DNA of 64,000 bases from Actinomycetota bacterium (GCA_016700055.1 CP064997.1:682001-746000); one strand, 5' to 3'; counted from the first letter of the stretch, positions 41,431 through 50,510 are shown. Numbers and translations: made by a program. Notes: generated by a model from the sequence alone, not told the origin.

Positions 41431-42345
41431 TCAGCCGAGCGAGCGGAGCCCTTCGGCAAGGGGCGTCCATGGCGCCCAGCCGAGGTGGATCCGGGCCCGC
41501 GTAGGCGACACCGCGAAGCGGCTCACGTCACCGGCGCGGCGGGCGGCGAGCACGGGTGGCGACCCCGCCGAGCCGGCCATCAGCTCCCACAGGTCGCGGA
41601 TCGCCGTCTGCTTGCCGGTGCCGACGTTGACCACCAGGCCACTCCCCCGCTGGCCGGCGCGCACCACCGCGTCGACGGCGTCGTCGACGAAGAGGAAGTC
41701 ACGGGTCTGGCGGCCGTCACCGTGGAGCACCGGGGCCACGCCGTCGGCGAGCGCCTCGCGGAACGCGGCGACGACGCTGGAGCCCGGCCGCTGGCGGCTG
41801 CCGTAGACGCTCGCCAGTGCGAGGGCGGTGAACTCGACCGAGTCCTCCCGCCGGGCGAGCGCGAGCAGCTCGACGACGGCGTGGGCCAGCACCCCGGTGA
41901 CGTTCACGGGGGCGGCGGCGTGACCCTCCTTCACGGGTAGGTCACGGGTCGGGACGTCCCCGTACAGGGCGACGGCCGGCAAGGTGACGACGACCTTGTC
42001 CACGCAATCGGCGCGAGCGGCCTCGAGCACCGACACCGCGACCGCGATGGAGCGGACGAGGCGGGCCGACGGGTGGTCGCCAGGGGCCAGCACGGCGAGC
42101 GCGAACACCACCTCTGGACGGCGCAACGCGACCAGCTCGGCGAGCTCTGGCCCCGACGCGTCGAGGTGGTGGATCTTCAGCATGCCGTCGTCCGCGCTGG
42201 CGCGGGCGTCGGCGAGGTTCGCGAGCGAACCCGAGGACAGGTCGTCGACGACGTCGACGACGTTTCCTTCGGCGAGCAGGCGGTCGACCAGGTGGGAGCC
42301 GAGGAACCCGGCGCCTCCGACGACGAGGCTGCGGGCGGCCGTCAT
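41431..42345 (-). CDS. Extended SDR (NAD-dependent epimerase/dehydratase fold) lacking catalytic residues
   Basis: A 304-residue protein of the sugar-nucleotide epimerase family. The Rossmann motif GGAGFLG (10-16), DDLSSG (34-39) and the C-terminal TRDFLFVDDAVDAVV are intact. The usual catalytic Ser/Thr just before V-Y-G is missing (TLPAVALYG, 121-129) and the Tyr-x3-Lys pair expected around 145-155 is absent; this stretch (APVNVTGVLAHAVV) contains neither Tyr nor Lys. It may bind nucleotide sugars without catalysing chemistry. The ATG at 42345 overlaps the upstream pyrophosphorylase stop by four bases. Confidence 0.85.
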   Translation of the reverse strand: MTAARSLVVGGAGFLGSHLVDRLLAEGNVVDVVDDLSSGSLANLADARASADDGMLKIHHLDASGPELAELVALRRPEVVFALAVLAPGDHPSARLVRSIAVAVSVLEAARADCVDKVVVTLPAVALYGDVPTRDLPVKEGHAAAPVNVTGVLAHAVVELLALARREDSVEFTALALASVYGSRQRPGSSVVAAFREALADGVAPVLHGDGRQTRDFLFVDDAVDAVVRAGQRGSGLVVNVGTGKQTAIRDLWELMAGSAGSPPVLAARRAGDVSRFAVSPTRARIHLGWAPWTPLAEGLRSLG

Positions 42346-43307
42346 GAACGCTCGGAGATCTGGCCGTCCGCGCCGACGACCGCATCGCTCAAGACTGCAC
42401 CGGGCGCGACCGGGCCCATCACGATCGAGCCGCTGACCCGTGCGCCGGAGCCGACAAGGGCGCCGGGAAGCACCACGGAGTCGGTCACCACGGCGCGGTC
42501 GGCGACGGTCGCCCCCGCAGAGACGATGCTGTGGACGACGTCGGCTCCGGGCGCCACCACGGCGCCCTCGTGCACGCCTGCGCACCGGGCGACGCGCCGC
42601 ACACCGTCGAGCATGTCGAGGTTCGCCTGCAGGTAGGGCCCGGGGCGGCCGATGTCGACCCAGTAGTCGGCCGTCGCCATCGCGTACAAGGTGCCGTCCG
42701 CGACCATCGCCGGGAAGGTCTCCCGCTCGATCGACACCCGGCGGCCGGGAGGGATGCGGTCGAGGACGCTCGGCTCCAGCACGTAGGTGCCCGCGTTCAC
42801 CTGGTTGCTCGGCGCCGTGCCGGGCGGGGGCTTCTCGACGAAGCGCAGCACTCGCCCCTGCGGCGAGATGTCGACGACGCCGTATGCGGAGGGGTCGTCG
42901 ACGGGAGTCAGATGCAGCGTCGCCTCGGCCCCGCAGGAGCGATGGAACGCGACGAGCGAGGCGATGTCCAAGTCGGTGAGCACATCGCCGTTCACGACGA
43001 CGAACGTCTCGTCGATCCCCGCCCAGGTGGCCGCGAAGCGGATCGCGCCTGCCGTGTCGAGCGGCTCGGGCTCGACCGCGTAGGACAGCCGGACGCCGGC
43101 GCACGTCCCGTCGGGAAACGCCGCGAGGAACGGCTCGGGCTTGAACCCGAGCGCGAGCACGACCTCGGTGATGCCTGCCCCGGCCAGTTCATGGACGAGG
43201 TGCTCGACGATCGGGCGATGCCCGACCGGGAGCATCGGCTTCGGGATGCTGAGGGTGAGCGGGCGCAAGCGGGTGCCGAAACCACCCACTAGAACGACCG
43301 CACGCAT
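42342..43307 (-). CDS. Sugar-1-phosphate nucleotidyltransferase (mannose-1-phosphate guanylyltransferase-like)
   Basis: A 321-residue enzyme: nucleotidyltransferase domain (about 1-235) with GGFGTRLRPLTLSIPKPMLPV and the metal-binding NGDVLTD, then a left-handed beta-helix of hexapeptide repeats (about 240-315: VAPGAD, VSAGAT, VLPGAL, VGSGAR, VGADGQ). This plan fits actinobacterial ManC/RmlA2-type enzymes. With manB, gmd and fcl in the window, GDP-mannose formation is the most economical role, but glucose-1-P or other sugars cannot be excluded. Coupled by one base (TGATG) to the upstream gene and by four to the SDR gene. Confidence 0.88.
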   Translation of the reverse strand: MRAVVLVGGFGTRLRPLTLSIPKPMLPVGHRPIVEHLVHELAGAGITEVVLALGFKPEPFLAAFPDGTCAGVRLSYAVEPEPLDTAGAIRFAATWAGIDETFVVVNGDVLTDLDIASLVAFHRSCGAEATLHLTPVDDPSAYGVVDISPQGRVLRFVEKPPPGTAPSNQVNAGTYVLEPSVLDRIPPGRRVSIERETFPAMVADGTLYAMATADYWVDIGRPGPYLQANLDMLDGVRRVARCAGVHEGAVVAPGADVVHSIVSAGATVADRAVVTDSVVLPGALVGSGARVSGSIVMGPVAPGAVLSDAVVGADGQISERS

Positions 43308-44143
43308 CAGCCCCCCGTGGTGGCCGGTGCCTCCGTGGCCGCGGGCTCGGTGGCGGCCGGCTGGCTGGGAGCGACGGTGGTGCCGGCGCCGGCGGGCACG
43401 GTGGTGCCGGTCGGGGCCTCGGTGGTGCCGGTCTCCGGACCCGCGTCAGCCGCGCCGAGCTCGGGCAGCGACGAGGCGGTGGGCGGCATTCCGGGGTTCG
43501 TGCCCTCCGGCGCGAAGACGATCGCGATCGCCATGTTGTCGCGGTCGAAGCGGACGTCGCGGAAGCCCGTGATGTACGTCCGGTCGGACTCGGGATCGCT
43601 GTAGCTGTCCCAGAGGATCACGGAGAGCTCGGCATCGACCTCTTCGCCGTCGACCTCACACGTGGTGACGCCCTCTTCGAAGACCTGGCCGCCTTGGTCC
43701 TCGGGGAAGACGAGCTTGGTGTCGGAGAGCTCGACGCCGTACGTGTCGAGGAACACGCCGAGCTTGGCGTTGCGTCCGGTGGCCGCCGACGTGTACGGGT
43801 GCCAGTGGATGACGCCGTCGTCGTGGCTGTGCACGCCGCTCGTACGGAACTCCTCGTTGACGAAGTTGCCGGCCGAGTCCTGCTCTTCCTTGTTGCCCTG
43901 CAGGTCGGGCAGCCATTCACCACACGCGTAGAAGCCGTAGGAGACGTGCCAGTGGTCGTTGATCGTGGGAGCCACGTTGCGGTCGGGGATCGTCGCCCGG
44001 GAGTACACGACGAGACCGGTGCCGACGAGCGCGACGCCGAGCACCACTGCCGGAAAGACCGAGCCTCCCTGGAAGCGGACCTTGCGGCCCTTGTCCTTCT
44101 CGGCGAGCTTGGCGACCTTCTTCGCGGACGATGCTTTACCCAC
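43307..44143 (-). CDS. Membrane-anchored, histidine-rich exported protein of unknown function
   Basis: A 278-residue protein: Lys-rich cytoplasmic N-terminus (1-25), one membrane helix (about 29-48), an outside domain with NDHWHVSYGFYACGEW (about 62-77) and SGVHSHDDGVIHWHP (about 102-116), and a Thr/Ala/Pro tail (about 235-278). The clustered His and the two Cys (about 74 and 160) suggest metal binding. No family is recognised with confidence. It lies between GT4 and pyrophosphorylase genes and shares a one-base stop/start overlap with the latter. Confidence 0.75.
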   Translation of the reverse strand: MGKASSAKKVAKLAEKDKGRKVRFQGGSVFPAVVLGVALVGTGLVVYSRATIPDRNVAPTINDHWHVSYGFYACGEWLPDLQGNKEEQDSAGNFVNEEFRTSGVHSHDDGVIHWHPYTSAATGRNAKLGVFLDTYGVELSDTKLVFPEDQGGQVFEEGVTTCEVDGEEVDAELSVILWDSYSDPESDRTYITGFRDVRFDRDNMAIAIVFAPEGTNPGMPPTASSLPELGAADAGPETGTTEAPTGTTVPAGAGTTVAPSQPAATEPAATEAPATTGG

Positions 44144-44183
44144 GAGGGTGGCAGGCTACTGCCTCCCCCCGTCGATCGTCCCG

Positions 44184-45440
44184 TCACCCCCGACGCGCGA
44201 GACCGGCGATGAGGCGCTCGTAGAGCTCGGCGACCGCAGCCGGGGACACGGCTCCCTCCACGTAGCGTCGGCCCCGCGCCCCGCGCTCGGCGGCGAGGTC
44301 GGGCTCCGCGAGCAGGCGTCGCAGACCTCCGACGAAGGCCTGCGGGTCGTCGGGGGGCACGGCCAAGCCGGCCCCGGAGGCGGTGAGGATGCGCGGTACT
44401 TCGGTGCCTTCGTCGATCGCGGCCAGCACGGGTCTGCCTGCCGCGAGGATCGAGTACGTCTTGGAGGGCACGCTGACCCGGCCGAGCCCGCGCCGCAGCG
44501 GCACCACGTGGACGTCTCCCGTGGCCAGCACCTCGGACAGCCTCGCGGCGGGCTGGAACCCGGCGAAGCGCACGTTCGGCAGCCCCGCGCACAGGGACTC
44601 GACGTCTGCCCGCGCGGCGCCGTCGCCGTTCACGACGAACGTGACGAGCGGCATCTCCCGGGCGGCGTACGCGACGAGCTCCAGCGACTGCGAGTAGCCG
44701 ACGTTGCCGGCGTACATCACGACGGGCTCGTCGCCGATGCCGAGCTCGGCGCGGTACGCGGTGTGCCGGGAGAGCGGCCGCAGTGCGTCGGTGTCGACGA
44801 AGTTGGGGATCACGTGTACGTCGTCGCCACGATCTGGCACCTTCCCGACGACGTTGTCGCGCAGGTCGTCGGAGAGCACGGTCACCGCCGCACTCGCCCG
44901 GTAGGTGATGCGCTCCAACCACCGGGCCAACCGGATCAGCCGCTGGTTCGTGATCGCTCCGGTCTCGACGGCCGCGTCGGGGAACACGTCTTGCACGTTG
45001 AACACGAGCGGTCCGCGCCGAGCGACGTGCAGCATCCAGCCGGTGACGCCGAGCGTCAGCGGCGGCGACATCGCGATCACTGCGTCGACACGGCGGAACC
45101 AGCCCCCGGCGGCGAGGCCGGCGAACCCGGAGAGCACGGAGAACCCCGCGAACCCGAGCGCCCGGCGAGCGAGGTTCTTCTTGTCGGCACCGGGGAAGGG
45201 GTGCACCCTGACCACGGACCCGAACGGCGTTCGCTCGGTGCGGACGAGCCTGCCGCCCCAGCCCGGCTCGATCGCATGGGTCCGGTACCACGGCAGCGCG
45301 GTGACGACGTGCACCTCGTGGCCGCGGGCGGCGAGCTCGTCCACGATGCGGGTGATCACCGTGCCCGTGGGCGCGGTGTCGGGCGCGAAGTGCGGGCAGA
45401 GCACCAGCAGGCGCAGACGGATCGCCCCTCGACGCGTCAT
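44184..45440 (-). CDS. Family-4 glycosyltransferase (WbuB-like)
   Basis: A 418-residue GT-B enzyme. The N-terminal acceptor domain (LLVLCPHFAPDTAPTGTVITRI) and the long segment FRRVDAVIAMSPPLTLGVTGW resemble WbuB/FnlC-type transferases acting on fucosamine-like or other deoxy sugars; the C-terminal half has VMYAGNVGYSQSLE and the VPSKTYSILAAGRPVLA donor-site motif (Ser-Lys instead of the EGFG type). The ATG at 45440 overlaps the stop of the frameshifted GT4 gene by four bases. Confidence 0.88.
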   Translation of the reverse strand: MTRRGAIRLRLLVLCPHFAPDTAPTGTVITRIVDELAARGHEVHVVTALPWYRTHAIEPGWGGRLVRTERTPFGSVVRVHPFPGADKKNLARRALGFAGFSVLSGFAGLAAGGWFRRVDAVIAMSPPLTLGVTGWMLHVARRGPLVFNVQDVFPDAAVETGAITNQRLIRLARWLERITYRASAAVTVLSDDLRDNVVGKVPDRGDDVHVIPNFVDTDALRPLSRHTAYRAELGIGDEPVVMYAGNVGYSQSLELVAYAAREMPLVTFVVNGDGAARADVESLCAGLPNVRFAGFQPAARLSEVLATGDVHVVPLRRGLGRVSVPSKTYSILAAGRPVLAAIDEGTEVPRILTASGAGLAVPPDDPQAFVGGLRRLLAEPDLAAERGARGRRYVEGAVSPAAVAELYERLIAGLARRG

Positions 45441-46569
45441 CGCAGAGCCAGGCGGTAGGCGGTGAGCAGTTGCCCGGCGGCGGCGCGTGACGAGAAGTCC
45501 GCTGCCCGCCGCATCCCCGCTTCGACCAGTTCGGCGCGCCGGCGCCGCACCTCGTCGAGCGCCGGCGCCCAAGCGTCGAGGTCGAGGGGAAGGCACAGTC
45601 CGGCACCGGCGACCACCTCGGGCAGGCAGGTGCGGTCGCTCGTGATCACCGGCGTGCCGAGCGCCATCGCCTCCAGCACGGGAGCGCCGAAGCCCTCGTA
45701 CTCGCTCGGGAAGACGAGCGCGTCGGCGAGCAGCAGCAGACCGTCGCGGTCCGCTGCCGGCACCCGACCGGTGCGCACCACACGGCCTCGCAGGCCGAGG
45801 CGGTCGATGGCGGCAGCGACCTCACCCTCGGCGGCACCCTCGCCGCCGATGAGCACGACGCGCAGGTCGGGGTCGGTCCAGCGCTCGTGCAGCAGCCGCA
45901 GCAGGAAGGCATGACCCTTGTGCGGGTGGGTGATGGCCGCCAGCACGACCACCGGGGCCTCGCCGAGCGCGTACCGCTCGCGCAACACCTGCTCAGCGGT
46001 GGCGCCGCGGCCGAGGAGGGGGGGACCCCGTGGGGGACGACGACGATCCGCTCGGGATCGACGCCGAGGCCGTCGACGACCGTGTCGCGCACGAACGCGG
46101 TGGGAACCGTGATCGCGTCTGCGCGCCGGACCGAGCGAGGGACGGCGTGTCGCAGGTAGGCGAGCTTGGTGCGGCTGAAGTACTGCGGGTAGGTGAGGTA
46201 CTGCAGGTCGTGCAACGTCAGCAGGGCTCGGGCCCCTGGCGGGCGCCGGGCGGGGACGGTGCCGCCGCCATGGTGGATCAGGTCGACGCCCCGGGTGCGC
46301 TGCACGAGCCACGTGTGCTCGGCCCACACCCGCGCCACCCTGGCGCGGCCGTCGATCGGCGCCTCGACGATCCCGCAGGCCTCCGCCAGCTCGGGGTGGG
46401 CGGCGCGCAGTCCCTGCGGGCCGTAGACGTCCACCCGGGAGAGGCCGGCATCGGCGCCGTGCTCGGCGAGGCCGAGCAGCAGGCGCACGAGGTAGTCCTC
46501 GCTGCCCCCTACCTGGCCCGGGACGCACCACAGCATGTTCACCGCCACCGTCGCCGACGACGGGGTCAT
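45437..46569 (-). pseudogene. Family-4 glycosyltransferase interrupted by a frameshift in a G7 run
   Basis: Two halves of one GT4 lie in different frames. From ATG 46569 the protein reads MTPSSATVAVNMLWCVPGQVGGSEDY up to VVVPHGVPP, then loses family character. From about 46017 the next frame continues LGRGATAEQVLRERYALGEAP, with ITHPHKGHAFLLRLL and PSEYEGFGAPVLEAMALGTPV, to the stop at 45437. The switch lies at seven G (46018-46024; C7 on the coding strand); one more base, or a -1 slip, gives an intact 377-residue enzyme. Both edges keep the 4-base overlaps with intact neighbours, so decay is recent or the break is a sequencing error. Confidence 0.85.
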
Positions 46570-47675
46570 CGCGCCACCGCTCGATAAGCGGCGAACGTCA
46601 GCTCCGCCGTGCGGGCCCAGGTCGCCTGCAGCGCCACCACCCGCCCGCGCCTGGTGAGATCCTCACGACGGTCCAGCGCCTCGCCGAGACCGGCGGCGAT
46701 GTCGTCGACGTCGAGCGGGTCGACGAGCACCGCCGCGCCGTTCGCGACCTCTTCGGTGGAGGTGCCGCGGCTCGTGACCACCGGCGTGCCGTGGGCCATC
46801 GCCTCCAGCACCGGAAGCCCGTAGCCCTCCTTCACGCTCGGGTAGCAGAACGCGAGCGCACCGTCGTACAGCGCGGCCAGGTCGGCCTCGGGGACGAAGC
46901 CGAGGAAGCGCACGTCCACGCCGTGCAACGTGTTCTCGACCGGGCCGACGCCGGCGCGGCCCCATCCGGGGGCCCCGGCAACGACGAGCGGCAGCGGCTG
47001 GGGCAGCCGGGCGACCGCCTGCACGAGCCGCGCGAGGTTCTTGCGCGGCTCGACCGTGCCGACGAAGAGCAGGTACTCCGCCGGTAGGCCGTACTTCGCC
47101 TGCACCCCGGCCGCGGCGCCCTCCGGCGCGGGGACGACCGCCACCCCGAGCGGAACGTGGCGCAGCCGGTCGGGCGGGATGCCGGCGCTCACGCAGTCGG
47201 CGAGCGTCTCGAGCGACGACACCAGCACGAGCGCCGCCCGCTCGCGGATCACGCTCAGGCTGCGCTCGAAGACCCTCACCCCGTTCGCGGTGAAGTGCTC
47301 GGGATGCGCGCGCCAGGCGAGGTCGTGCACGCTGACGACGAGCGGCGCGGCGCACGCCGCGGGGATGAGCCCCGTCGCGTGCACCACGTCGACGGGCCCG
47401 GTGGCAGCCTCCACCTTCGGCCAACGGGCGCGCAGCCAGCTCTGGTAGAGCCAGGGCGCCGACAGCGGCAGCGCCCGCACGGGCACCGGGGGGGTGAACG
47501 CGGCCGGCGGGGGAAGGCGATGGCGTCCGGCCACGCCGATCAGCTCCAGGTCGCGGCGTCCGACCAGCTCCTCTGCCACGCGCAAAGCGGCGACCGCCGT
47601 CCCGCCGGGCACGCGGTGCCAGCACTGCTCGAGCGTGTACGCGACGCGCAGCGCGCTCGAGTCCGGTTGAGCCAC
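46566..47675 (-). CDS. Family-4 glycosyltransferase (mannosyltransferase-like)
   Basis: A 369-residue GT-B enzyme. The start RVAYTLEQCWHRVPGGTAVAALRV carries the acceptor-site glycine loop; the C-terminal half has LFVGTVEPRKNLARLV and PSVKEGYGLPVLEAMAHGTPVV with the catalytic E-x7-E. This class adds mannose or similar sugars from GDP- or UDP-donors. The GTG start at 47675 is the only reasonable one that leaves the divergent fcl promoter region free (64 bases). First gene of the leftward glycosyltransferase block running to 41431. Confidence 0.9.
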   Translation of the reverse strand: MAQPDSSALRVAYTLEQCWHRVPGGTAVAALRVAEELVGRRDLELIGVAGRHRLPPPAAFTPPVPVRALPLSAPWLYQSWLRARWPKVEAATGPVDVVHATGLIPAACAAPLVVSVHDLAWRAHPEHFTANGVRVFERSLSVIRERAALVLVSSLETLADCVSAGIPPDRLRHVPLGVAVVPAPEGAAAGVQAKYGLPAEYLLFVGTVEPRKNLARLVQAVARLPQPLPLVVAGAPGWGRAGVGPVENTLHGVDVRFLGFVPEADLAALYDGALAFCYPSVKEGYGLPVLEAMAHGTPVVTSRGTSTEEVANGAAVLVDPLDVDDIAAGLGEALDRREDLTRRGRVVALQATWARTAELTFAAYRAVAR

Positions 47676-47739
47676 GTCCCCATCATGGCCCGTCGCCGCG
47701 GGTCCCCACCCGCCACCTGCGGCCCTAGCATCGGCAGCC

Positions 47740-48753
47740 ATGACCACTTCCCCTGCGGAGCGCAAGATCCTCGTCACGGGAGGGTCGGGGTTCCTCGGAC
47801 GGGTCGTGGTGGCCAAGCTCGCCGAGCAGGGGGTCGAAGTGGTCTCCCCGCGCAGCTCCGCGTACGACCTGACCGAGCCCGGCGCAGCCGGCGACATGCT
47901 GGCCGACCACCGCCCGACCGAGGTCGTGCACCTCGCTGCCCGTGTCGGAGGCATCGGGTACAACCAGGCCGAGCCGGCGCCGCTGTACCTCGCGAACCTG
48001 TTGATGGGCACCTACGTGATCGAAGCCACGCGCCGTGCGGGCACGGCCCACACCGTTCTCGTCGGCACGGTCTGCTCCTACCCCAAGCACACCCCGGTGC
48101 CGTTCCACGAGGAGGCGTTGTGGGACGGCTACCCGGAAGAGACGAACGCGCCGTACGGCATCGCCAAGAAGGCCCTGCTGGTGCACGCCCAGGTCAACTC
48201 CGCCCAGTACGGCCAGTCGCTCAGCTACCTGATCCCGACCAACCTCTACGGTCCTGGCGACAAGTTCCACCCGGCGGTCTCGCACGTGATCCCCGCCCTC
48301 ATCAAGAAGTGCGTCGACGCGGTCGAGGCCGGACGCCACGAGGTGCCGGTGTGGGGTACGGGCAGGGCCAGTCGTGAGTACCTCTACGTCGACGACGCGG
48401 CCGAGGCGATCACCCGCGCGGCGCTGGCCGGACTCGGCGGAGCGGGCGCAGGCGAGACGCGTGTGCCGCGCTCGGGCGTCGAACCCGTCAACCTCGGCAC
48501 GAACCACGAGGTGACGATCCGCGAGACGGTCGAGACCGTCGCCCGCCTCACCGGGTTCACGGGCGAGCTGCGCTGGGACCCGGACAAGCCCGACGGCCAG
48601 CCGCGGCGTCGAGTGGACGCGAGCCGGGCCGCGGAGCTGCTCGGCTGGCGGGCGGAGACGCCGTTCGAGGACGGCCTGCGCGCCACCATCGACTGGTACC
48701 TCGCCAACCGCGAAGAGGCCGAGCGCCAGCCCGGGGCGGTGACCCTCCCGTGA
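47740..48753 (+). CDS. fcl: GDP-L-fucose synthase
   Basis: A 337-residue extended SDR with epimerase and reductase activity that makes GDP-L-fucose from the Gmd product. GGSGFLGRVV is the NADP motif, the TVCSYPKHTPVPFHEEALW stretch holds the catalytic Cys and Ser region, NAPYGIAKKA gives Tyr-x3-Lys, and GPGDKFHPAVSHVIPALIKK carries the conserved His. Gmd lies at 37490 on the other strand. The stop overlaps the GTG of the next gene (GTGA). Confidence 0.92.
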   Translation: MTTSPAERKILVTGGSGFLGRVVVAKLAEQGVEVVSPRSSAYDLTEPGAAGDMLADHRPTEVVHLAARVGGIGYNQAEPAPLYLANLLMGTYVIEATRRAGTAHTVLVGTVCSYPKHTPVPFHEEALWDGYPEETNAPYGIAKKALLVHAQVNSAQYGQSLSYLIPTNLYGPGDKFHPAVSHVIPALIKKCVDAVEAGRHEVPVWGTGRASREYLYVDDAAEAITRAALAGLGGAGAGETRVPRSGVEPVNLGTNHEVTIRETVETVARLTGFTGELRWDPDKPDGQPRRRVDASRAAELLGWRAETPFEDGLRATIDWYLANREEAERQPGAVTLP

Positions 48754-49310
48754 GCGCCGTCGACTGGAACCACGAGCTCGTCGACCAGCTCGACTGGCAC
48801 TGGCGTGAGCACTTGCGCCCGCGCCTCGACCGGCTCACCGACGAGGAGTACCTGTGGGAGCCCGTGCCCGGCTGCTGGAGCCTGCGCCCGCGCGCCGACG
48901 CCACGACGTCGATGGCTGCCGGCGGCGGTGACGTCGTCGCGGACTTCGAACACCCCGAGCCCCACCCGGCGCCGGTGACGACGATCGCCTGGCGCATGGG
49001 CCACGTCGCCGTCGGAGTGCTCGGGATGCGGGCCACCAGCCACTTCGGCGGCGAGGCGATCGACTACGCGACCGTTGACTGGCCCCTCTCCGCGGCCGGC
49101 GGGCTGGCCCTGCTCGATCTGCACTACGGGCGATGGTCGGCGGGGATCTCCGCGCTCGACGCCGACGACCTGGCCCGCCCGTGCGGTCCCGCCGAGGGTC
49201 CCTTCGCCGACTACCCGATGGCCGCACTCGTGCTGCACATCAGCCGCGAGGTGATCCACCACGGTGCCGAGATCGCGCTGCTGCGCGACCTCTACGCCCA
49301 CCGCTCTTAG
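48750..49310 (+). CDS. DinB-family four-helix protein
   Basis: A 186-residue helical protein. LVDQLDWHWREHLRPRLDRLTDEEYLWEPVPGCWS-type spacing, MGHVAVGVLG and HISREVIHHGAEIALLRDL place conserved His residues as in the DinB/YfiT metal-binding superfamily, which includes mycothiol-dependent enzymes. The exact reaction is not known. GTG start 48750 in the fcl stop. Overlaps the convergent gene end by four bases. Confidence 0.82.
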   Translation: MSAVDWNHELVDQLDWHWREHLRPRLDRLTDEEYLWEPVPGCWSLRPRADATTSMAAGGGDVVADFEHPEPHPAPVTTIAWRMGHVAVGVLGMRATSHFGGEAIDYATVDWPLSAAGGLALLDLHYGRWSAGISALDADDLARPCGPAEGPFADYPMAALVLHISREVIHHGAEIALLRDLYAHRS

Positions 49311-50506
49311 GCGGCCCCGGCGGGCGGGGCCCACAAGGCTTCACCGCGCGCGTCCCCGCTGTGCCACGACGAGTCCGCGCCGCTGCGCAGCACCAGCCCC
49401 GGCCCGCCGCGCACCTCCCACAGCACGGCCGGCCGAGCCCCGTGCCAGCGGACCGCGAACGACACGTCGTGGCCCGGTCCGGCCGGCAGGTGGTAGGCCT
49501 CGAAGTTGGCTCCCCACCAGTGCGGCGGGATCCCTCCGGGCAGCAGCGAGCACGCTCCCGCCGAGCCCGGTCGAACGAGGCCGTCCTCCAGCCAGGCGAC
49601 GCGCCGGATGCCCTCCGGTGGCGCCTCGACCGAGGGAGTGCGTTCGCCGAGCCTCCCGCGCGCGGCGACGACGTCTTCCACCGCGCGCTGCTCCCCCGCC
49701 GTTTGGCAGACGGCGGCGGCGGCGAGCAGAGCGCGATCGACGTCCCAGGCGAGATCGGGCTGGCGCCTCGCCGAGCGCAGCAGCGACTCTCCCGCGGCGA
49801 CCACGTCGGGCAACCAGGGCTCGGCCCGCTCGCCCGCGCGGACGAGCTCGTGAACGCCTAGCAGGAAGCCGGCCGCGTCGGCTTGCTCCGGTGGGCCGCA
49901 GAGCAGCACCTCGCAGCGCTGCGCGATGGCTGCCGCGACGGCTGCCTCGTCGGGCAAGACGATGCGCGCCGCGCGTTCGACGATCGCCTGCCACCCCCGC
50001 ACCACGACCAGATGGCCCGGCAGGTCGGCCGGGAGCAGCCGCGGGCCTCCCCCGGAGTGCGCAAGTGCCGCGCGCACCGAGGCGCGGTGTCCGACGGGTA
50101 GCACGATCGAACCCGCCGGGAGGTCGATGCCCTCGATCGGCACGTTCGCCGGCGGACGCGTGGTGAGCAGATCGGGGCGGGTCAGCGCCACCGCAACCGC
50201 GCGCGGGGAGTCGTTCTGGATCTCGACCACGGTCAGCCCCGCGTGGTCGGCCACGCACCACACGCGCTGGACGACGTCTCCTCCGGGCACCCGGACGCGG
50301 GTCTCCACCACCGGTGTCCCCTCGACCAGAATCTGGCGAACGGTGGCCTCCTCTTGCGGCTGGTGCCAGCGGTCCTCGGCCGCGACGAACCAGCGCAGCG
50401 GCTCACCGCCGTCCCAGGGCACCACGTCGCCCCACGGAGTGACGCTCGCCCGCCAGGTGTGGCCGAGCACGCCGATCGTCGTGCCCGCGGGGGAAGCGGT
50501 GGTCAC
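49307..50506 (-). CDS. Hypothetical protein, beta-rich N-terminus and helical C-terminal part
   Basis: A 399-residue soluble protein without signal peptide. The first half (about 10-170) is rich in short beta strands (VVETRVRVPGGDVVQRVW), and residues about 180-300 are helical, a plan seen in some carbohydrate-active proteins, but no catalytic motif or named family is recognised. It starts at GTG 50506, four bases after the gpsA stop, so it is probably cotranscribed with gpsA. The function is unknown. Confidence 0.72.
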   Translation of the reverse strand: MTTASPAGTTIGVLGHTWRASVTPWGDVVPWDGGEPLRWFVAAEDRWHQPQEEATVRQILVEGTPVVETRVRVPGGDVVQRVWCVADHAGLTVVEIQNDSPRAVAVALTRPDLLTTRPPANVPIEGIDLPAGSIVLPVGHRASVRAALAHSGGGPRLLPADLPGHLVVVRGWQAIVERAARIVLPDEAAVAAAIAQRCEVLLCGPPEQADAAGFLLGVHELVRAGERAEPWLPDVVAAGESLLRSARRQPDLAWDVDRALLAAAAVCQTAGEQRAVEDVVAARGRLGERTPSVEAPPEGIRRVAWLEDGLVRPGSAGACSLLPGGIPPHWWGANFEAYHLPAGPGHDVSFAVRWHGARPAVLWEVRGGPGLVLRSGADSSWHSGDARGEALWAPPAGAA

Positions 50507-50510
50507 GGCC

